Part shown: piece by piece, positions 58,745 to 64,000 of the stretch
How the letters are laid out: the number at the start of each line of letters is the position of its first letter
How positions within the stretch are numbered: the first letter of the stretch is position 1
NCBI RefSeq assembly: GCF_945859685.1
Contig: NC_079149.1
Coordinates: 3,569,118-3,633,117, forward strand
DNA length: 64,000 bases
Source of the DNA: Eupeodes corollae
Taxonomy: Eukaryota > Arthropoda > Insecta > Diptera > Syrphidae
Direction: 5' to 3'
Notes under the pieces: model-generated
The model's input: the letters and a program-made list of their open reading frames with translations, nothing else
The model's database searches: none
What the model was told of the DNA's origin: nothing
Program-made: the position numbers and the translations under genes

Positions 58745-59935
58745 TTTTTTTTTATAATAAGCGCACACTCAAGGGGATATTACTACCCTTATTATGAAAA
58801 GACACAGTATGAGCACTATGAAAGGAAGAGAGGGGTTGAAAGGAGGAGTCGGTGCACATTCGTTTTGAATTTCTGAATATCGTAATGGTTGGGAAAGACA
58901 TTCGCGTAGTACGGCTAAAAAACGAATCTCTGTATTTGACAGTAAGACCGAAGTTGGGCTCAAGTATTACTTTTAAACTATGGGGAGGAATGCAGCTGGC
59001 TATTTCACTATACCTTAAACCTTTAAAATAACGGGAAGAGAGGACGAGAAAACAAACTTTACGACGATGTTCGATCGACGTTAATGATCATTTGATGGTT
59101 TTATCACCAATCAGTCTAAATTCTTTCGAAGAGGCTTAAAAAAGTTGCTGGACCACCAGCCCAGATATGGGAGTTATAATCAAGCTTTGGACGTACATAT
59201 ATAAGTCTTGTAAATAACAGCCAGATCAAAGGGGAAGACAAAATTCTTGCATCGCCTTAGAAAACCCAAACATTTTGAGGCATTTTTGGCGACATCGCGT
59301 ATGTGATCGTTCCACAAAAGGTGGTTGGTGGTACCCATGCCGAAAATATCGAGATGTTCAGTCTCCTCGATCCATGGATAATAGCAAGGGGGGTATATCT
59401 AGTTTTAACTATACAAGACAGCATTGTGTTTTCGAAGCATTAAATTCCACGTGGTTTTGTATTCATCATTGAACATAGCTGTTTTGGTGGGAATTTAATG
59501 AGCTTATCATATTTTGTCGTTGCAGTTCCATATCCGAAGTGGAGGATTGTGAGTCTGGAAACGAATATTAGAAGCTGAGAGTACTATCATCAGCGTTTCG
59601 TATTGGATTAGAAGTTGCAGACAGGAGATCATTAATAAAAATGAGAAAGAGTGTTGGAGATAGAACAGAGCCCTCGGGCACGATCCGAATGGTAATTACT
59701 AATCCAATTAAGAAGCTATTAATGAAAGCCGAAAGCACGCATTTTCGATAAGACAGTCTGATGCCAAACCCTATCAAATGCTTTTGAAATATTAATAACA
59801 ATAATCTTACTTTCTCCAAACCGATGTAAAGATTTGCTTCACTGTTCGTTGAGATGAACCATGAGATCACCAGTGGATTGCTGTGAAATCCGTATTGTCG
59901 GTCATTAACAAGCTTTCGATCTTTTGACATTTCTT
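58745..59935 (-). pseudogene. Jockey-type LINE, 5'-truncated, minus strand
   Basis: The frame starts near 59935 with KLVNDRQYGFHSN (fingers), continues with LIFQKHLIGFG (degraded motif A), LFLIFINDLLSATSNPI and NADDSTLSF (motif C, NADD). Later frames show RPKLDYNSHIWAGGPATFLS and IEHRRKVCFL. The C-terminal block reads VKYRDSFFSRTTRMSF and continues to about 58780. The 3' end on this strand is an A-run (plus-strand T-run at 58745-58755). Several frameshifts and stops. The abrupt start in the fingers domain fits 5' truncation during insertion. Confidence 0.75.
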
Positions 59936-60612
59936 AGTATTTTTTTTATTTTGGGGCTAGATTATAAAGTTTATAAAATCGAATAGGGAAAAATTACTAA
60001 ATTAATGTTTGAATCTTTTAATATTCTGTTATATTTAAAAATAAAGAGGAAAAAAACATTTTTTAAAATATTTGAACAGTGCATTTTCGCGCATTAAACT
60101 AGATACGTAAATGAGAAACATAGAAGTATTTCAAAAATGTTTCTCAAAGTGTCCACAAAAAAAAAATCAGTTTAAAAAAAAAAAAAAACAATGGGGTTTT
60201 AAAGGGACACACCTTTATACTGAATTTACTTGTACTGATTTTGTAGTGATAAAGTTAATACAATAATAACTTGAATAATTTTATAATTTTTTCAATTTTT
60301 ACAAAAAATTCATATTCTAACATGGTTGAATGCAATATCATTACCTGAAAATCATTTATTGAAATCAAAGGCTTTAAGAAAGTGTAATTATTCAGAATAA
60401 ATATTACTGCAGTGAATTAAAATAAATGAAAATTAAAGGTATTACAAATTTAGCACATTACAAAACGCAAATTTTTAAAAATAAATGTTTGCACAATATA
60501 TTTCCAAAATAACCAAAGCTAACTTAATAGCGGCCACAAATTCCAACAAGTCAAACAGGCAGTAACTATAGCATAGCTGACATATTTCGGCGTTATATCA
60601 AATATTTGTAAG
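59936..60612. other. Spacer before the young LINE, nothing recognised
   Basis: AT-rich with homopolymer A-runs near 60160-60190. No gene. Confidence 0.4.
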
Positions 60613-60626
60613 GTCATCTTTTGTTT
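60613..60626 (+). repeat. Target-site duplication, left copy
   Basis: GTCATCTTTTGTTT, identical to 62118-62131. The two copies bracket the RTE-like LINE exactly and show that it inserted by target-primed reverse transcription. Confidence 0.85.
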
Positions 60627-62102
60627 GCTGCTGCTGCTGATGGCATCACCGCCGAACTATTCAAAGCAGCAGGCGATGACTTGGTAGGGAGCATGCACCA
60701 ACTCATCTGCAAAATATGGTCGGGAGAAAGCATGCCCGATGAGTGGAATCTCAGCATAGTGTGCCCGATACATAAGAAAGGAGACCCTCTAAACTGCGCC
60801 AACTACAGAGGCATCAGTCTCCTTAACATTGCGTATAAGATCCTCTCTGCCGTATTATGTGAACGTCTGAAGCCATTTGTCAACAACCTGATTGGTCCTT
60901 ATCAGTGTGGCTTCAGGCCAGGAAAGTCCACTATCGACCAAATATTCACACTACGGCAGATCTTGGAAAAAACCCGGGAGCTTCAAATCGATACCCACCA
61001 TCTCTTTATCGATTTTAAAGCCGCCTACGACAGCATCTATAGGGAAGAGCTCTACCGAGTAATGTCTAGTTTTGGCATCCCTGTCAAACTTATCCGTTTG
61101 TGCAGAATGACGATGGAGAATGCACGCTGCTCTATCAAGGTCGGAAAAGATCTTAGCGATGCATTTGATGTCAAAAAAGGTTTTAGACAAGGCGATGCAC
61201 TGTCATGCGACTTCTTCAACATCGTCCTGGAAAGAATTGTGCAAAACTCAACCGTCAACACTAGAGGCACAATCTTCCAAAAATCCATCCAATTACTCGG
61301 ATACGCAGATGATATTGACATAATTGGAAGATCAAAGCGTGATGTCAGTGGAGCGTTTTTGAGCATTGCGACGGAAGCGAAGAAGATGGGTTTAGTGGTC
61401 AATGAGGGCAAGACCAAGTATATGCTGTCATCAAAAAAGGACACTGAACGACGACGTCTTGGACAAAACGTCACCATGGACAGCTATAACTTTGAGGTAG
61501 TTAAGGACTTTGTCTACCTAGGCACCGCTATTAATGCAGACAACGACACCAGCGCTGAAATCAAACGAAGAATAACTCTTGCAAATCGCTGCTTCTTTGG
61601 ACTTAGAAGGCAATTGAGAAGTAAAGTCCTCTCTCGAGCATGTAAAATCACCATCTATAAGACACTCATTATCCCAGTTCTCATTTATGGCGCTGAGGCC
61701 TGGACCCTGTCAAAGAAAGATGAGAGCGTCTTAGGATGCTTCGAGAGAAAAATTCTTCGGGTGATTCTTGGTCCCGTACGCATAGATGGAGAATGGAGGA
61801 GAAGATATAACGACGAACTGTACGGGCTGTACAGCGACACTGACCTAGTTAGCAGAATTAAAGTCCAACGGCTTAGATGGCTAGGTCATGTAGAGCGGAT
61901 GGACATCAACGCTCCAGCCCGGAAGGTCTTCGAATCCAATCCCGAGGGACGGCGCAGTAGAGGAAGACCGCGACTCAGGTGGCGCACCCAGGTGGGAGAG
62001 GACCTCAACCAACTTGGCGTGCGAAACTGGAGACAGCTAGCTAGGGACCGACCTGGCTGGAGACGCTTGTTGGTTGAGGCCCAGGTCCGCCCCGGACTGT
62101 AG
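60627..62102 (+). CDS. Reverse transcriptase of an RTE-like LINE, N-terminally truncated
   Basis: The open frame has about 490 codons without a stop; its first codons come from the target site, so there is no native start. Order: DGITAELFKAAGDDLVGS; VCPIHKKGDP; CANYRGISLLNIAYKILS; YQCGFRPGKSTIDQIF; motif A FIDFKAAYDSI; motif B KKGFRQGDALSCDFFN; motif C LLGYADDIDIIGRS; NEGKTKYM; FVYLGTAIN; thumb with LIYGAEAWTLSK; and a basic C-terminus with LRWLGHVERM, RGRPRLRW and WRRLLVEAQVRPGL. All catalytic Asp residues are present. The apurinic endonuclease that should precede it is missing. This copy cannot move on its own but could be transcribed from a neighbouring promoter. RTE-clade assignment is from these motifs. 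Confidence 0.88.
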   Translation, partial: AAAADGITAELFKAAGDDLVGSMHQLICKIWSGESMPDEWNLSIVCPIHKKGDPLNCANYRGISLLNIAYKILSAVLCERLKPFVNNLIGPYQCGFRPGKSTIDQIFTLRQILEKTRELQIDTHHLFIDFKAAYDSIYREELYRVMSSFGIPVKLIRLCRMTMENARCSIKVGKDLSDAFDVKKGFRQGDALSCDFFNIVLERIVQNSTVNTRGTIFQKSIQLLGYADDIDIIGRSKRDVSGAFLSIATEAKKMGLVVNEGKTKYMLSSKKDTERRRLGQNVTMDSYNFEVVKDFVYLGTAINADNDTSAEIKRRITLANRCFFGLRRQLRSKVLSRACKITIYKTLIIPVLIYGAEAWTLSKKDESVLGCFERKILRVILGPVRIDGEWRRRYNDELYGLYSDTDLVSRIKVQRLRWLGHVERMDINAPARKVFESNPEGRRSRGRPRLRWRTQVGEDLNQLGVRNWRQLARDRPGWRRLLVEAQVRPGL

Positions 62103-62117
62103 CGCCACCTTAAGTAA
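60627..62117 (+). mobile_element. RTE-like LINE, 5'-truncated, recent insertion
   Basis: The element is bracketed by a perfect 14-base duplication. Its 5' end is cut within the reverse transcriptase, and its 3' end is only about 15 bases after the stop, finishing CGCCACCTTAAGTAA, so the tail is a short TAAG-type repeat rather than poly(A), as in RTE-clade LINEs. GC content is clearly higher than the surroundings. The intact frame and perfect duplication point to a young insertion. Confidence 0.85.
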
Positions 62118-62131
62118 GTCATCTTTTGTTT
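62118..62131 (+). repeat. Target-site duplication, right copy
   Basis: GTCATCTTTTGTTT, the right partner of the copy at 60613. It is preceded by TAAGTAA, which belongs to the element tail. Confidence 0.85.
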
Positions 62132-62199
62132 AAGAGCGGCAGTCGAAACACTTCTTTTTAAGATTATCTGCATGACACAAATTTTGTATCATACTTTAA

Positions 62200-62830
62200 G
62201 GTCATAATCTACAAGATCAATTATGTGAACATAAAAATTCGATTTGTATTAATGTTCAATATGAAAATCGAGGAAAACTTTTACAAAATCAAGAATTTTC
62301 AAGGCAATTATTTTCAAAGAATGAAGAATTAAAGACCAAAGTCTGTGGCTTAGAGCAAACAATTTTGTATCTTCAAAGTCAAATTAATGAGATCCAGCGA
62401 AGACCTTGTGAACGTTTTGAGCAAAATTCCCATTTTAAAAATCAAAAATCAAGCCAAAGACAATCATTAGCGCATAGAACTAGCTCAGTTTAAAAACTTG
62501 AAAATCTTGAAAATGAGCTTCGATGGAAATGTAAAAATGTAGAAACCAGAAAATGATCAATTGAAAAGAGAATTGACAGAAATCGGAAGAAATCAAGCCA
62601 AAGCGAAACTTTTGCAGAGAAGAGTACAAACTCCCGATAAAAAACCAGATCAAAAAGAATTGATATCAAAACTTAATGCTGCCGAAGAAAAGAATCTTGA
62701 ACAGTCTAAATTCATTCAAAAACTTTCTAATGCAATTAGTTTAGACATAAACAACTTGGAAGATGTAGCAGAAGCAAGGTTGCAAAATGTGTATACAACC
62801 AATAATTGCAGGTTCCGTATTCAAATTTAC
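62200..62830 (+). pseudogene. Coiled-coil protein relic
   Basis: A frame from about 62250 reads YENRGKLLQNQEFSRQLFSK, NEELKTKVCGLEQTILYLQS, QINEIQRRPCERF, to a TAA near 62490. It resumes in phase as KLENLENELRWKCKNVE, then shifts by one base near 62550 to ENDQLKRELTEIGRNQAKAK, KLNAAEEKNLEQSKFIQKL and SLDINNLEDVAEARLQNVY. Heptad-like Leu/Ile spacing and many Glu, Gln and Lys residues indicate a coiled coil, of the kind found in centrosomal or cytoskeletal proteins. I cannot name the parent gene. One stop and one frameshift suggest a pseudogene, possibly retrotransposed; genuine exons with an assembly error are the alternative. Confidence 0.5.
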
Positions 62831-64000
62831 CGATCAACGAATTTTCAAATTTTGTTTTTCAGCTGTTTCTAAAATGATGGACATTTATAAAAACAAAAAC
62901 ACAATTAAATATCAAAACAAACAATCCATTTACTTTTTTTTTTAAAAAATATGGATTAACCATGCGTTTAAAGTTGAATTTTACAACAATAACATTGAAC
63001 CGGGCGCTAGCCCTTAACCGAACTATTAAGATGGTTACTAGTATGTCGAAATATTTAAAGTCCTGTTAAAATACCTAAATGAGCTTTAATTTTGATTATT
63101 AGAAAGGCCAATTGTCTTTAACCCCCTTTTTTCAGATAATAATATCAAAGGGCTTTCAAAGAAATTTGTTCATTTTCTTAGCCTACAATATCTAACGAAC
63201 AAATTAATTTTATTTTACACATAATTACGTCACACAAAGTTGATACACATGATTTAGTCAGTTTTTAAAGTGTATGAACAAAGAATTAAACTACGCCTTG
63301 AGAAAATGAGAAAAAAATAAGTTTTTTTTTAATGTTTGGTAGGTAGAACTTTTTTTATAAACATTAAATTAACAGTTTTTCTTAACAACGAAATAAAAGC
63401 CTTTAAAAAAAAGATGGAATTGGTAAAAAAATGTATCTTTTACTCAAATATCTTGAAAACAAAGATATATATAGAATTTTCAAACTTATTGCCTTTCATA
63501 CAATAAATTCTTATTATTTTGTAAAATGTTGGCAATAGGTTTTATAAGTCTAAGGCTTAACCTTAATTCAATTGACGTCGCAAAAATATCTTGACTGAAA
63601 GTAACTCAACCCTTAAGTTTTCACTGCTTACTTTTTAAAGTTCTCTAAGTGACACTTTGGCATGCATGGAAAGTTATCAGTTTTTTTTGTCTAATGTAAA
63701 TATATGTTTTATCTAAAATACTCTAAAAATTCACCTATGTATATATGTACACAGAATCTAAAATGCATACACTTTAAGTAAACTCCGACTAAAAACTCTT
63801 TTCGATAGCCTTGACCCGAAAGAATCAAGTCCTGAATTTTAAACAGGAAATCCACAACAAAACTTAAAAAAAAAACGTCATATCACAATTTCTTTTTTAA
63901 TTGTAGTTTTCCCCATTCACGACTCATATTGAGGGTTTTTTTTTGAAAGCTATCTACTGTCTACATCTTTTTTTCTTATCAACTTAAATTATCAACAAAA
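62831..64000. other. AT-rich end of the window, no gene seen
   Basis: AT-rich with several homopolymer runs; no reading frame or repeat boundary recognised. Confidence 0.35.

Noticed and set aside
60614..62173. Antisense and out-of-frame genes over the RTE-like LINE
   Set aside because: All overlap the clear reverse transcriptase frame and have no independent motifs.

Overview
This is AT-rich nuclear DNA from an insect, most likely a brachyceran fly. Three things suggest this: spliced genes with long introns, FAM13 as the only conserved host gene, and a mobile-element mix of jockey-type LINEs, an RTE-like LINE, a Penelope-like element, Tc1/mariner relatives, a Helitron and a tRNA-derived SINE. 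The species cannot be fixed from the sequence.

Host gene. The minus strand carries the fly FAM13 orthologue. Its last two coding exons (9245-7476 and 4858-4112) join in phase 0 and give 838 residues with the two conserved FAM13 blocks and the C-terminal coiled coil, but no RhoGAP domain. A strong minus-strand splice donor at 50210 marks a probable 5' untranslated exon. If that exon joins the coding exon directly, the first intron is about 41 kb and most of the window lies inside it. The region 50.2-52.7 kb is GAGA-rich and has two further splice-like signals, so it is the best promoter and 5' UTR candidate.

Layout. 1-4.1 kb: 3' flank with one LINE RNase H remnant. 4.1-9.25 kb: FAM13 coding exons and one short intron holding a SINE scrap. 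9.25-50.2 kb: the large intron, a mobile-element graveyard. It holds a 1-kb TIR element with internal repeats, CCGTACGG-rich MITEs, scraps of mariner, jockey and related LINEs, a Tc1-like element with both ends and its TA duplication, an 11-bp minisatellite interrupted by three insertions, several copies of an unclassified non-coding repeat, and a Helitron helicase relic nested in one of those copies. 50.2-52.7 kb: candidate 5' end of FAM13. 54.4-56.1 kb: a truncated Penelope-like element with inverted flanking arms, each containing a hammerhead-like core, and a SINE at its 5' junction. 58.7-59.9 kb: a degraded jockey LINE on the minus strand. 60.6-62.1 kb: a young, 5'-truncated RTE-like LINE with a 493-codon open frame and a 14-bp target-site duplication. 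62.2-62.8 kb: a broken coiled-coil reading frame.

No operon-like or multi-gene pathway is present. The most unusual items are the Penelope junction, the TIR element with four internal repeats, the 11-bp array and the unclassified repeat family. All calls come from reading the sequence; no database search was run.
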